A stretch of DNA of 64,000 nucleotides. It comes from Deinococcus sp. KNUC1210 (GTDB lineage: Bacteria > Deinococcota > Deinococci > Deinococcales > Deinococcaceae). The stretch is taken from assembly GCF_022344005.1 (NCBI RefSeq), contig NZ_CP092192.1, positions 1 through 64,000 on the forward strand. Direction: 5' to 3'. Positions 1-9,433 of this stretch are shown here, in pieces; the stretch's first letter is position 1; each line of letters begins with the position of its first letter. Both the position numbers and the translations under genes were made by a program. The notes beneath the pieces are model-generated. The model had not been told where the DNA came from and did no database searches. It saw only the letters and a list, made by a program, of their open reading frames with translations.

Positions 1-157
1 TGGCGCTCAGCGGCGCGAGTGCCAGAAGCCCAGCCCGCACAGCCTGAAGAGCATCTGCGAGGTCTTCGCCCAGACTTCTGGCGACAATGGCAGGCGCACG
101 GCGCTTGAACACGAAGCTGAGTTTCTGCGTCCACGGCGCGACCGACGGCCCGTTCAT
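1..157 (-). CDS. Partial hypothetical protein cut by left edge
   Basis: Reading leftward from ATG at 157, the frame stays open for 52 codons to the window edge (protein begins MNGPSVAPWTQKLSF). An AGGTGA box lies 5 nt upstream of the start. The visible part has alternating basic and Ala/Leu-rich stretches but no domain I recognise. It could be the N-terminus of a real gene or a chance frame in high-GC DNA; the missing sequence beyond the edge would decide. Confidence 0.3.
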   Translation of the reverse strand, partial: MNGPSVAPWTQKLSFVFKRRAPAIVARSLGEDLADALQAVRAGLLALAPLSA

Positions 158-577
158 CACGGTCACCTGCAGGCGTCAGTACGTCGGTCTGGCCGCCGCC
201 AGTTCGCCAGTTGCCCACAGCCACGCACATACGTGCCGAAGCCGGAGCCGCTGAGGGCGATCACGGGCACGGTGTGCGTCTGCGGCTCGTGCAGGCACTG
301 ATACCACGTCTCCGCGTACTGGCGCGGCTCGACAGCAGGACGGGCGATGCTAGGCAGCGGCACGGTTTGGCGGCTTCGGTTGGGATCATGCGGCACGTGT
401 CGGGCCTCCGAGGGGTGGGCATGCATGCTCCTTTGCCTGATCGGTGATCTGTCCAGGTGGGAGCAGCACAGGATTCCAGGCAGCTGCGATTAAGGTCGGA
501 CGTGCGCCGATATGGATCGAGCACCCACCTCTAAAACACCACATCTGTTTTGATGTGAAACGGATACCGTGAGGTGA
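158..577. other. Intergenic stretch without a supported gene
   Basis: Several short overlapping frames exist on both strands, but none has a convincing start, ribosome-binding site or recognisable protein. The last 15 bases hold a TACCGT box (565-570) 7 nt before the ATG at 578, which fits a leaderless promoter for the downstream gene. I see nothing else. Confidence 0.4.
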
Positions 578-1668
578 ATGTCCTCTCTTCAAGCAGTGAT
601 TACCAAAAAGGCTGCGATGATGCGTCGTTCGGACGACAGAGAACGGTGGATGATCGCTGGCCTGGCACTGCTGGTGGAGGTGATTCAGATTCTCTTCGCC
701 GTGATGCTGTCGCTGGATCCCCAACAGCACGCCCGCGTGCGACCAGCCGAGTTTGGCATCGGTATTGGTTTGACCTTTTTGATCCTTGCTCTCTGGCCGG
801 GTCTTCGGCTGCAGGTAGTTCGGCAGGGTGGGGTGGGGATTCTGCTGTTCTGGTTCGGAATGAACACGATCCATGTGATCATTACTCACCGCGCCATCAC
901 GTCTGGCTTGTTGCTGCATCTGGTGTTGGTTGCCCTGTTCGCCTTCACCTGGACGCCTGCCCGCTGGGCTACCGGCTTGGTCATGGCGGCATACGCCCTG
1001 CTGATCGGCGCCAATGCTGTCTCGCAGACGCAGGATCCGGTCGGGGTTATCTTGATTGGTCCCGTGCTGCTGCTGATCTGGTATTTGGCTCAGCACGGCT
1101 GGACCGTTCGTAACGAACGCCGTCGCCTTGAGGAACTGACGGATATGGCCTACCTGGACCCCCTCACTGGGCTGCTCAACCGTCGCTCCGGCTGGATGCG
1201 CCTGTCTGAACTGGCGGACGCCTGGCAGACCGAGCCTCAAGGCCTGGCAGTCGTGATGCTGGACCTCGATCACTTCAAGGCGATCAATGACGCGGAGGGG
1301 CACGAGCATGGCGATGAGATCCTGAAACTGGTTGCGGTGACGTTAAAGTCGACTGTACGAAATCAGGATGTGGTGATCCGCTGGGGGGTGAAGAATTCCT
1401 GGTCCTTCTGGTCAGCCCAGGACACGAACCGGTGGACGCTCATCAGATCACCGAGCGCCTGCTGGAAGCGGTTCGGGGTATCCAGCTTCTGGGCACTCGG
1501 CAGGTGACCATGAGCGCGGGGGTGGCGACGCTGAAAGAATCGAACAGCCTGAAAGGTGTCATTGCACTGGCCGATCTGCGGCTGTACGAGGCGAAGGCAG
1601 CTGGTCGGGACCGTATCGTCTCGATTGGAGCACACCAGTCCGAACAGTTGGCGCTCGTGCGTCCGTAA
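578..1668 (+). pseudogene. Membrane diguanylate cyclase (GGDEF), frameshifted in the active site
   Basis: The N-terminal half has about six hydrophobic helices (residues ~15-190), followed by a GGDEF domain beginning at AYLDPLTGLLNRRSG. The inhibitory RxxD site (RNQD) sits exactly five residues before the catalytic motif. At 1383-1388 there is a run of six G; one more G would give RWGGEEFLVLL and join the second frame, which runs to the stop at 1666-1668 and carries the domain end (MSAGVATL, LADLRLYEAKAAGRDR). As written, the first frame ends at 1507 after an unrelated tail. The intact protein would make cyclic di-GMP from GTP at the membrane. Start 578 has a TACCGT box 7 nt upstream; ATG 617 with an AAAAAGG box is an alternative. 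A sequencing indel, real inactivation and G-tract switching are all possible. Confidence 0.8.
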
Positions 1669-1840
1669 CAGATCTGAATCATCACGCCTGGAAGAGCGCT
1701 GTTGAGCTTCGACCGGTTGGCCTCCGGAGAGTCAACTCGTCTGCTCATCGCGCCTGCCTCCGGTACCGCCTGGGGCGAGGCATGCTTCGTTCGCAACTGC
1801 GGGCACGTCATCCCCGCACCTGCGTTATGTTGCAGCTACT

Positions 1841-2101
1841 GTGACGCCGCGCCCGCAAACCCTTCGCAATACCGTGCTGACCATTGTGATTGGGGTGATT
1901 TGGCTCAGCATCAACCATGGCTATTTCCTTTCGTATCGCCAGGGGCATTGGGTTGTCGTGCTCATTTTCAGTGCCTTGTTCGTGTATGCCAGCATCACGG
2001 CGTGGAAGGCTGAAAGACAGGCCCCATGGGAAACACGAATCGGTGCGCCTCTTTACATGGGCTTGGCCACCTTGGTGCAATTGCTCATTCTGTTCAACTG
2101 A
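1841..2101 (+). CDS. Small membrane protein of unknown function
   Basis: An 86-residue protein from a GTG start, with hydrophobic segments at about residues 10-27, 36-54 and 68-84, separated by short basic loops (SYRQGH, WKAERQ). Composition suits an integral membrane protein with two to three helices. No recognised family. There is no clear ribosome-binding site, so the start is uncertain. It stands alone between the cyclase and the DUF1175 gene. Confidence 0.5.
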   Translation: MTPRPQTLRNTVLTIVIGVIWLSINHGYFLSYRQGHWVVVLIFSALFVYASITAWKAERQAPWETRIGAPLYMGLATLVQLLILFN

Positions 2102-2284
2102 CTTCACGCCATCAACGGATTTCATGCCCGCTCCTGAAACAGGGTGTTGCTGAAAGGAGAAATTCCAGACAGTCTTTTCGCGTTTCAAGAAACCTTGTGC
2201 GCCGCCTGTGCCCCTCCCAAAAACGGCAGAGACTGTCTTACCTGCGCGGCAACCCAGAACGCCGCGCACCGCATACTGGAGGCG

Positions 2285-3040
2285 ATGAAGTTCGGACGCT
2301 CAAAACTCAGTACCCTGGTGTGGACGGTCTGCCTCCTCGCGTGTTCGTGGCCGGGCGGGACGGCTTCGCAGGCCGGAGCGGCGCAGCCCTCGACCCTCGA
2401 CAGCGACCACGACGGCTACCCGGACGCTCTGGAACTGGTGGGCACCGACCGGGGCAGCTTCGCAGACTGGTTCGCCAGCATCGCCCAGAGCCAGTACTAC
2501 GGCATGAACGCCGACTGGAAACCGGAAACCCGCGACTGCTCGGGGCTGCTGCGATACGCCTTCTTCAATGCCCTTGAGCCGCACGACGCCGCTTGGTACG
2601 CCAAATTCCGCTATCTGCCGCAGCCGCATACGCCCCCGGTACGTGCCTACAGCCTGCCCGCCCCGCTGGTCCGGTATTCGATGTTCCGGGTGGCGGCGGG
2701 GGATTATCGTCCGGACGACGTGCAGAAAGGTCGGCTGGTGGGCCGCACCACCGTTCAGTACCTGATCAAGCATTCGACGGTATTCGTATCGCGTGATCCG
2801 GCACAGGCGCAGCGCGGCGATCTGCTGATGTTTCTGCGGCCCGAACTGGCGTCGTATCACAGCATGGTGTATCTGGGGGGCGGGCTTGTCGTATATCACA
2901 CCGGGGCGAGTGTTGCGGAAGGTGGGCAGGTCCGGCTGGTGACGCTTGCCACGCTGATGAGGCATCCGAATATGGCATTTCACCCCACGCGGAGTAATCC
3001 GAATTTTCTTGGAGTTTATCGGTGGAAGATTCTGGAATAG
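2285..3040 (+). CDS. DUF1175 (YfaT-like) secreted NlpC/P60-type protein
   Basis: A 251-residue exported protein. I start it at ATG 2285, just after a GGAGG box, because this begins with a signal peptide (basic MKFGRSK, hydrophobic core, LLAC at 17-20 that could be a lipobox). The frame is open upstream, but that part does not look coding. The fold signature is that of NlpC/P60 cysteine peptidases: DCSGLLRYAF with candidate nucleophile Cys85, RGDLLMF at 177-183, then YHSMVYLGGG with His192. A DSDHDGYPD stretch (39-47) resembles a calcium loop. The DUF1175 family is known beside YfaS-type macroglobulins, and a macroglobulin gene follows here. The substrate is unknown; a cell-wall peptide or processing of the macroglobulin are both plausible. 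Confidence 0.75.
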   Translation: MKFGRSKLSTLVWTVCLLACSWPGGTASQAGAAQPSTLDSDHDGYPDALELVGTDRGSFADWFASIAQSQYYGMNADWKPETRDCSGLLRYAFFNALEPHDAAWYAKFRYLPQPHTPPVRAYSLPAPLVRYSMFRVAAGDYRPDDVQKGRLVGRTTVQYLIKHSTVFVSRDPAQAQRGDLLMFLRPELASYHSMVYLGGGLVVYHTGASVAEGGQVRLVTLATLMRHPNMAFHPTRSNPNFLGVYRWKILE

Positions 3041-3103
3041 GGGAGCTGGGCGTTCCGTTTGCTATTGGAGTTGCCCCAGCCCCCTTCCCCCAAAGGGACA
3101 GGG

Positions 3104-3168
3104 GAGCGAAAAGAGCGTCAAGCGCTGTCGCGGTTTGGAAACGGCGTGTTTTGCTTCGTCCGTTGCAA
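3104..3168 (+). repeat. Left arm of dispersed inverted repeat
   Basis: This stretch matches the reverse complement of 3425-3490. The best-conserved core, GAGCGTCAAGCGCTGTCGC at 3113-3131, is identical in both arms; the flanks match with scattered substitutions and small gaps. Both arms are preceded by C-rich lead-in sequence. It resembles small non-coding repeats known from Deinococcus genomes rather than an IS end; no transposase frame lies between the arms. Confidence 0.7.
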
Positions 3169-3424
3169 CGTTTGAACTTGTTGTGTGCTGCGCCACGACC
3201 GGCGAAGGCCGCTTCAACTGCATCAGAGAAGCAATCGCGGTTGCTTTTCTGACAAAAAGAGATGATGTGAGGCGGAGGCTGGAAAGTCAGAAACGACGGA
3301 CGCCGCAGCACCTTGGACACATTGAGGCGCGGCATTGGCGGACGAGCTTGGCAATTTCACCGAAGCGGGCAACCGAACGCGACTGGAGCGCATCAGCGCG
3401 GTCGAAGATGATTCGCAACAGGAT

Positions 3425-3490
3425 GCAATGGACGAAGCAGAACACCCGCTTCCAGATTGCGACAGCGCTTGACGCTCCTTTCACGCCCCC
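3425..3490 (-). repeat. Right arm of dispersed inverted repeat
   Basis: This is the reverse-complement partner of 3104-3168; the identical 19-base core lies at 3459-3477. Divergence between the arms suggests two independently inserted copies, or an old element, rather than a recent transposition. Confidence 0.7.
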
Positions 3491-3613
3491 GGTCCTCTGG
3501 AGAGGGGTTAGGGAGTAGGCAGCCGCGATTCGAGCAACAAACGAACGCATAATCAACCGCAATCCCAACCAAAAAGCCGTAAGCTAGACCCTGAATTCTA
3601 TTAAGGAGACTCT

Positions 3614-6600
3614 GTGAATCAACATCGAACGTGGAGACGCACCATCCTGCTGGCAGGCCTGCTGCTGGTCGGCCTGGCACCTGCCCAGAACCAGATTTCG
3701 ATGTATGGCGGTATGTTCAGAACAGGTCAGGCCGTCGAAGTCGAGGTCAGTGCGCCGCTTGGCTCTGTCTTCACAGTTGCGCGGATTCTCGATCCGGCAG
3801 GCATGTTCGAGGCCACCAAAGACCCGCACAGCCCCCAGATTCCAGGGGCAGCCGGAACACGCACGGTCCAGACTGTGCGCCTGACACGCAGCATGGGCCA
3901 GCGGCTGCGGCTCGGAACGCTGCCCAGCGGCGTGTATGTCATTCGCAGTGGCGGCGTGGGAACGGTGTTGCTCGTGACACGCCTGGGAATGGTGATCAAA
4001 CGCGACCAGCAGCAGGCCCTGACCTACACCGCCGACCAGAACAGCGGGCAGGCACGGGCGGCACGGGTCTGGGCACTGGGCGGCAGCAGCAACGTGCTGT
4101 CGAATGCCGACGGCCTGACCACCTTCGAGGGAGAAGCTGGGAGCGGCGAAGTCTATCTGGCCCGTTACGGCAACGACTGGGCCATCTCGGGAGCCAACTG
4201 GAACAGCTATGCGGCTCCGCTGGTGCGCGGCTACGTGTACACCGACCGGCCTGTGTACCGCCCCGGTCAGCACGTCGAATTCAAGGCGGTGCTCAGAAAG
4301 GCAGGCACCCTCGCGCCGCTGGCAGGCCGCTCGGTGCGCGTCACCGTGTCGTCACCGTTCGATGACGAGGTGTTCCGCCGCACCCTGACCACCAACAGTT
4401 TCGGCTCGCTGTCGGCTGGGCTGGATCTGCCGCAGGGAGCCAAACTGGGCGAATACCATTTCACAGTCTCGCCCGCAGGAGCCGACGGCGACGGGCAGGC
4501 CGACATCGGCGGCAGTTTTCAGGTAGAGGCGTATCAGAAGCCCGAATACGCGGTCACACTCGTGCCCAGCAAGACCCAGGCAGTCCAGGGTGAGAAGGTG
4601 AACGTTCACATTTCGGCCCGTTACCTGTTCGGAGGCAATGTCAGCGGCGCACTGGTGAATTACAACGTGACCCGCGCCCCCTACTACCCGCCGGGCTTCG
4701 ACACCGACTCGCTGCCGCCCGATCAGCAGGACGACGGTCAGGATTACGGCTCCGATCTGGTGATTCAGGACGAGACCCGGCTGAACGCAAACGGCGACCT
4801 CGACCTGACGTTGCCGCTGGAACGTGACGCCGACGGCAAGCCGATCAGTTACCGGATCGAGGCCGAGGTCGAGGACGAGTCGCGCCGCACGGTCAGCGCC
4901 CAGACCCGCGTGATCGCCTTTCCCGCCGCGCTGAACGTCGAGGCCAGCACCGACAATTACATTTACAACGTGGGTGCGCCGATCCGGGTGGCGCTCGATA
5001 CCCGCGACCTGAACCAGAAGGGACGCGCCGCGCCCGTCACGCTCGACCTGATCCGCCAGAACTGGGATAACAGCGGCAACGACTGGAAACTGACCGAAAC
5101 GCGCCTGAGCCGTACCCAGGTCAGGACAGATGCCAGCGGCACGCTGAACGCCACGCTGCACGCTCCCAGGGGCGGCGGCTATCTGGTACGCGCCACGGTG
5201 AAGGACGCGCAGGGGCGCAGCAGCACCAACGAGAACTTCGTCTGGGTTCTGAAGCCCGGCGAGGACTGGGGCTGGAATTACAACGACCTGACTGTTCAGC
5301 TCGACAAGAAGAAGTACGCGCCGGGCGACACGGCCACCGCGCTGATCGGCAATCCGAAACCCGGCGCGGCAGTGCTGGTCACGCTGGAAGGCGACAAACT
5401 GCGAAAGAGCGTGGTGCTGCGCGGCAAAGGGGCCGTGCTGACCTACAAATTCCCCGTGAGCGCCGACATGACCCCGAATATCTACGTATCGGCGGCCTCG
5501 CTGAGCGACGGCAAGTTCTACAGCCACGAAACGCGGGTGAAAGTGCCGCGCATCGGCGCCGAGCTGAGCGTGACCGTGAAAGCGAAAAAGCCGCGCTACG
5601 CGCCCGGAGAGACGGGCACCTTCAGCGTGGACGTGAAGAACGCCGCCGGACAGGGCGTGCCCGCAGAGGTGGCCGTGGGCGTGGTCGATCAGGCAATTTA
5701 TCTGGTGCAGCGCGACGATGCCCAGCCGATGCTTCAGGTCTTCGATGCCCTCCGGGACAACGCCGTGGGCACCGATTCCAGCCTGAGCTTCTACTTCGAG
5801 CAGGGACGCGTGGCCCAGGGAGCCCCCAAGCCCGCCGCCCCGATGACCGAGGCTGCCTTCGCGCAGAGCAAGGATGCCCGTGATAGCGCCGCACCGTCCA
5901 ATCAGGAGCCGGTCACGCCGCGCCAGGACTTTAAAGATACGATTCTGTGGATTCCTAAACTGCTGACCGACGCGAAAGGACACGCCGACGTCACGGTCAG
6001 ATTTCCGGACAACCTGACCACCTGGGTGGCCACAGCCCGTGCCCAGACGCAGAGCGCCCGCTTCGGCCAGACGACGGCCAGCACGCTGACCACCAAGGAC
6101 GTGATCGCTCGCCTGAGCCTGCCGCCCTTCCTGGTGCGCGGCGATACCGTCACGCTGTCGGGCATCGTCAACAACACGCTGAATACGGCGGTCACGGGCC
6201 GCGCCCAGATGACGCTGAGCGGCCTGAGCGCCCTGAGCGGCGCGGCACTGACACCAGCAGGAGCACCGCTGAAGTTGAGCGCCAACGGACGCGCCCGCAC
6301 CGACGTGCAGGTCAAGGCTGAAACAGTCGGAAACGCAGGCGTCACCTTCACCGCCCGCACCGCCTCCGGCCAGACGATTCACAACGACGCCCTGAAACTT
6401 CCGCTGCCGGTCAAGGCACGCGGCTACGACGTGACACAGACGGCTGTGGGCAGCGGCACCACGCCGCTGAAATTCACCGTGGCAGCCGACGCCAATCCGC
6501 AGACCACCACCCTGAATCTGAGCCTGACACCCTCGCTGCTGTCGGCAGTCGGCGGAGCGCTGAACTACCTCGTCGGCTACCCCTACGGCTGCACCGAACA

Positions 6601-8068
6601 GACCATGAGCCGCTTCCTGCCCGCGCTGCTGGCCCGCCAGACGCTCGGGGCGGCGCAGCTTCCGGCGAGCGTGGTCAAGGACCTGCCCGCCATCACCGAG
6701 GCGGGGCTGGCGCGGCTGGCGCTGTTTCAGCACGAAGACGGCGGCTGGAACTTCTGGCAGTGGGATGACAGCACGCTGGAAATGACCGCCTACGTGACTC
6801 AGGGGCTGCTGCGGGCCAAGGCACTGGGCGCGAAGGTCGAAAACTCCATGCTCGACAGAGCGCTGCAGTATCTGGCGACCCATGCCGCCGACCCCAAAGA
6901 GCGGCAGGCAGACCGGGCCAGCGCCTACCGCGCTCTGGCACAGGCGGGCCGGGTCAAGGCGGGGCAGCTTGCCACCTTTGCCAAGCGCCGCGATCTGGAA
7001 CCCTACGCGCTTGCTCAGACGGCGCTGGCCCTGCACGCCTCCGGTCAGACGCAGGCGGCCCGTGATCTGCTCGACCGGCTGAAAGCGCGGCGCAGCGCTT
7101 CCCAGAACGGCGCACTCGTCCACTGGGAAACCCCGAAAACGGGCGATTCCTACGGCTGGTGGTACGACTTCTGGGACGACAACAGCATTCAGGTGACGGC
7201 GGCAGCGCTGGAGGCCATCGCCACTCTCGACCCGTCCAGCCCGCTGATTCCGAGCGTGTCACAGTGGCTGCTGTCCAATCGGCGCGGCCCGCAGTGGCTG
7301 AGCACCCAGGACACCACCAGCGTCATCATCGCGGCGCTGGCCCTGAAGCCCGCTCCGCTGCCAGCACCCAGCACCGTGACCGTCGCCCTCGACGGCAAGC
7401 AGGTCGGCAGCGTCAAGGTGAGCAGCAGCGCGGCTGGCCTGACCATCGGAGCAGGAAAACTGAGCGCCGGGAGCCATACCCTGACGCTTCAGGGTGCGCC
7501 CGCTGCCCTGTTCTCGGCGGCCCAGCTCAGCTACGCCCGCGAACCCGCCGCCCTGAACGCAGACGCAGCGCACGGATTCCGCCTCAGCCGCCGCTATGAG
7601 CGCCTCGATCCGGTGTGGGACGCCGCCAACAAACGCTATACCTACCGCCGCACGCCGCTGCTGAAGGCCGGGCAGATGATGGGCGTCACGACGGGCGATC
7701 TCGTGCTCGTCACGCTGACAGTGCAGCCGATGAACCACAGCGCCCGCTACCTGTTGGTGTCGGACCCGGTTCCGGCAGGCATGAAGGCGCTGGACGAACG
7801 CAGCCTCGCCATCGCGGGCCTGCCCGACCCTGACGAGAACGACTGGGAGGGCTGGAACTACTGGTACGCCGGGCGCGACCTGCTCGATGACCGCGTCGAT
7901 CTGTATGCCGATTATCTGGAGGGCCAGCAGACCATGACCTACCTGCTGCGGGCGCAGACACCCGGCACCTTCACGGCGCTGCCCACCCACGCCTTCCTGA
8001 TGTACGACCCGGAAGTGCAGGGCTACAGTGCGGCGGCGACCCTGACGGTACGCGACCGGGGCCAGTGA
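3614..8068 (+). CDS. Bacterial alpha-2-macroglobulin with thioester motif
   Basis: A 1484-residue protein from GTG 3614, with AAGGAG 5 nt upstream. A signal peptide ends near residue 25 (LAPAQNQ), with no lipobox. In order: N-terminal macroglobulin domains including the MG2 hallmark YVYTDRPVYRPGQ (~207); a bait-region/MG domain with VAVGVVDQAIYL (~690); an Ala/Pro/Gln-rich, protease-accessible stretch (~736-775) that is a good bait candidate; the A2M domain (DTILWIPKLL, ~775); and the helical thioester domain with YPYGCTEQ, where Cys993 and Gln996 would form the thioester. C-terminal macroglobulin domains follow. The family traps proteases that cut the bait and ties them to the envelope. It overlaps the next gene by 4 bp, so the two are co-translated. 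Confidence 0.93.
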   Translation: MNQHRTWRRTILLAGLLLVGLAPAQNQISMYGGMFRTGQAVEVEVSAPLGSVFTVARILDPAGMFEATKDPHSPQIPGAAGTRTVQTVRLTRSMGQRLRLGTLPSGVYVIRSGGVGTVLLVTRLGMVIKRDQQQALTYTADQNSGQARAARVWALGGSSNVLSNADGLTTFEGEAGSGEVYLARYGNDWAISGANWNSYAAPLVRGYVYTDRPVYRPGQHVEFKAVLRKAGTLAPLAGRSVRVTVSSPFDDEVFRRTLTTNSFGSLSAGLDLPQGAKLGEYHFTVSPAGADGDGQADIGGSFQVEAYQKPEYAVTLVPSKTQAVQGEKVNVHISARYLFGGNVSGALVNYNVTRAPYYPPGFDTDSLPPDQQDDGQDYGSDLVIQDETRLNANGDLDLTLPLERDADGKPISYRIEAEVEDESRRTVSAQTRVIAFPAALNVEASTDNYIYNVGAPIRVALDTRDLNQKGRAAPVTLDLIRQNWDNSGNDWKLTETRLSRTQVRTDASGTLNATLHAPRGGGYLVRATVKDAQGRSSTNENFVWVLKPGEDWGWNYNDLTVQLDKKKYAPGDTATALIGNPKPGAAVLVTLEGDKLRKSVVLRGKGAVLTYKFPVSADMTPNIYVSAASLSDGKFYSHETRVKVPRIGAELSVTVKAKKPRYAPGETGTFSVDVKNAAGQGVPAEVAVGVVDQAIYLVQRDDAQPMLQVFDALRDNAVGTDSSLSFYFEQGRVAQGAPKPAAPMTEAAFAQSKDARDSAAPSNQEPVTPRQDFKDTILWIPKLLTDAKGHADVTVRFPDNLTTWVATARAQTQSARFGQTTASTLTTKDVIARLSLPPFLVRGDTVTLSGIVNNTLNTAVTGRAQMTLSGLSALSGAALTPAGAPLKLSANGRARTDVQVKAETVGNAGVTFTARTASGQTIHNDALKLPLPVKARGYDVTQTAVGSGTTPLKFTVAADANPQTTTLNLSLTPSLLSAVGGALNYLVGYPYGCTEQTMSRFLPALLARQTLGAAQLPASVVKDLPAITEAGLARLALFQHEDGGWNFWQWDDSTLEMTAYVTQGLLRAKALGAKVENSMLDRALQYLATHAADPKERQADRASAYRALAQAGRVKAGQLATFAKRRDLEPYALAQTALALHASGQTQAARDLLDRLKARRSASQNGALVHWETPKTGDSYGWWYDFWDDNSIQVTAAALEAIATLDPSSPLIPSVSQWLLSNRRGPQWLSTQDTTSVIIAALALKPAPLPAPSTVTVALDGKQVGSVKVSSSAAGLTIGAGKLSAGSHTLTLQGAPAALFSAAQLSYAREPAALNADAAHGFRLSRRYERLDPVWDAANKRYTYRRTPLLKAGQMMGVTTGDLVLVTLTVQPMNHSARYLLVSDPVPAGMKALDERSLAIAGLPDPDENDWEGWNYWYAGRDLLDDRVDLYADYLEGQQTMTYLLRAQTPGTFTALPTHAFLMYDPEVQGYSAAATLTVRDRGQ

Positions 8069-8673
8069 GTATCTGGAGCAACAAGAAGAGCTGGACGGCG
8101 CTCGCGCTGCTGCTGACCTCGGCGGGAATTGCTGCGGGGGTTCGGCACGGTGGCCTGAGCGTCGAGTACACCGACGCCCGTGACCGTGCTCAGCTCGGCG
8201 TGGTCTTCCGCGCCTGGGACGGAGCGGCCCGCGATCTGCGAACGATTGGCCTGAAGGTGCCTGCCGAGGTCAGCATCGAGGCGGCAGGCTCAGCGGCAGG
8301 GTTTGCGGCCCAGACCGGAGAACCGGCGGGCATCGCGGCCAGCACGCGGGGCAGCACCATCTACACGCAGCGGCTGTCAGCCCTGGCCACACGGGGGCTG
8401 CTGCCCTTCACCATCCGGCACGAAGCATTTCATACCGCCCAGCCTGCCCGCCTGACCCGCTGGCTGGCCGAGGGACTGGCCCGCACCTTCAGCGGAGAGG
8501 CGGTCAGCGACCCGCCCGGACCCACTGGCCTGGAGAGCCTGCCAGACGCCGCGCTGAATGCCCAGCTCCTACAGCACAGTACCCCCCGCCTGAACGCTGC
8601 TTATCATGAAGCCACGCGCCGCGCCGGGCTGCTGGTGCGCCAGCGCGGGTGGAGGGCCGTGCTGGGCCTCTGA
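8065..8673 (+). CDS. Peptidase MA-like metallopeptidase (HExxH)
   Basis: A 202-residue protein starting at GTG 8065 inside the stop of the macroglobulin gene. An N-terminal hydrophobic segment (WTALALLLTSAGIAAG) anchors or exports it. IRHEAFH gives the zinc motif (His119, Glu120, His123), and WLAEGLAR places a third-ligand glutamate at 136, as in gluzincin or MA-like peptidases. It is short for the family and has no added domain. Tight coupling to the macroglobulin suggests a shared job, such as processing it or acting on trapped protein; this is inference. Confidence 0.75.
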   Translation: MSIWSNKKSWTALALLLTSAGIAAGVRHGGLSVEYTDARDRAQLGVVFRAWDGAARDLRTIGLKVPAEVSIEAAGSAAGFAAQTGEPAGIAASTRGSTIYTQRLSALATRGLLPFTIRHEAFHTAQPARLTRWLAEGLARTFSGEAVSDPPGPTGLESLPDAALNAQLLQHSTPRLNAAYHEATRRAGLLVRQRGWRAVLGL

Positions 8674-8737
8674 ACAGGACCGAAGTAGTCAGATCCATGC
8701 CGCTGAGTCTTCCGAGCAGCAACGAACGCCACACAGT

Positions 8738-8775
8738 CACCGGGCCGGACGCAGTTCAAAGCGTCCGGCCCGGTG
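8738..8775. terminator. Bidirectional terminator hairpin
   Basis: A perfect 15-bp stem (8738-8752 with 8761-8775) around an 8-nt loop lies between the convergent metallopeptidase and PPC-like genes. It can serve both strands; there is only a short T-rich tail. Confidence 0.75.
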
Positions 8776-8800
8776 CTGTTCTGCATTCTACCGCTCGTGC

Positions 8801-9256
8801 TCAGCGGGCGCGGTACACGTCCACGCCGTATTCGCAGCCGTTGTTGCTGGCGCATCCGCTCATGATCACCTTCAGTTTGAAGTCGCCGGTCCGTTTGGGT
8901 GTCACGTCCACAATCGGAATGTCGTCGTCGGCATCGTCGCGGTCGATCAGATTCCCGTTGTCGTCGCGCAGTTCCAGATCGAGATTGTCGCAGTCGTTGT
9001 CGCACGCGCCCACGATCTTGTAGGTGCGCCCCGCCACCAGGGTGTACGTCACGGTGACGTAGTGGTCTTCGTGCACCACATCCATGTCTCGCAGATCGGG
9101 AATCTGGGTCCAGCCGCCGCCTTTGTTGTACCAGTAGTCGTAGCGGTCTTGCAGGTTGCTGCGGACCTGATCTTCATATTTGTCGGCGAAACCGGAGGAC
9201 ATGGAGAACACGCCGATGAGGGCAAGGGCCGAACGGATGACTTTGGGTTGACGCAT
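8801..9256 (-). CDS. Secreted protein with PPC-like beta domain
   Basis: A 151-residue protein. ATG 9256 is chosen because AGGAGGAAGG precedes it and a signal peptide follows (MRQPKVIRSALALIGVFSMS, then SGFA). The rest fits a bacterial pre-peptidase C-terminal (PPC) beta-sandwich: YTLVAGRTYKIVGACDNDC, LDLELRDDNGNLI, then TGDFKLKVIM. Two cysteine pairs (CDNDC, and CASNNGC) could be disulfides outside the cytoplasm, and the acidic DRDDADDD run could bind calcium. PPC domains usually sit at the end of secreted proteases; here it stands alone and its partner is unknown. Confidence 0.7.
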   Translation of the reverse strand: MRQPKVIRSALALIGVFSMSSGFADKYEDQVRSNLQDRYDYWYNKGGGWTQIPDLRDMDVVHEDHYVTVTYTLVAGRTYKIVGACDNDCDNLDLELRDDNGNLIDRDDADDDIPIVDVTPKRTGDFKLKVIMSGCASNNGCEYGVDVYRAR

Positions 9257-9433
9257 GTGAGCCTTCCTCCTGGAAGTCGTCGAGGTGTGACCGAAGGACA
9301 GCGTGCCGTGCTCGCGTGGAAAGGGAGCAGATGACCGAACCGGACGCCTGGAGCCGCCGCTCGGTACTGCTGACCCTGAAAGAAGTGTAGAAAGTGGGCG
9401 TGACACTCGGCGTGACACTTTGAAAGCCGGGCT

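Larger units (their letters stand above)
3041..3613. other. 573-bp gap containing an inverted-repeat element
   Basis: No supported gene. The gap is dominated by two diverged copies of one sequence in opposite orientation (listed separately), with about 255 bp of unique sequence between them. The final 12 bases carry the AAGGAG ribosome-binding site of the macroglobulin gene. No terminator is obvious after the DUF1175 gene. Confidence 0.6.

Noticed and set aside
211..447. Open frame of 78 codons near the left edge
   Set aside because: No ribosome-binding site, composition not protein-like, and overlaps other chance frames; not called.
3041..3613. Insertion sequence, suggested by inverted arms
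   Set aside because: No transposase frame between the arms, the arms are diverged and no target duplication is visible; treated as non-coding repeats.
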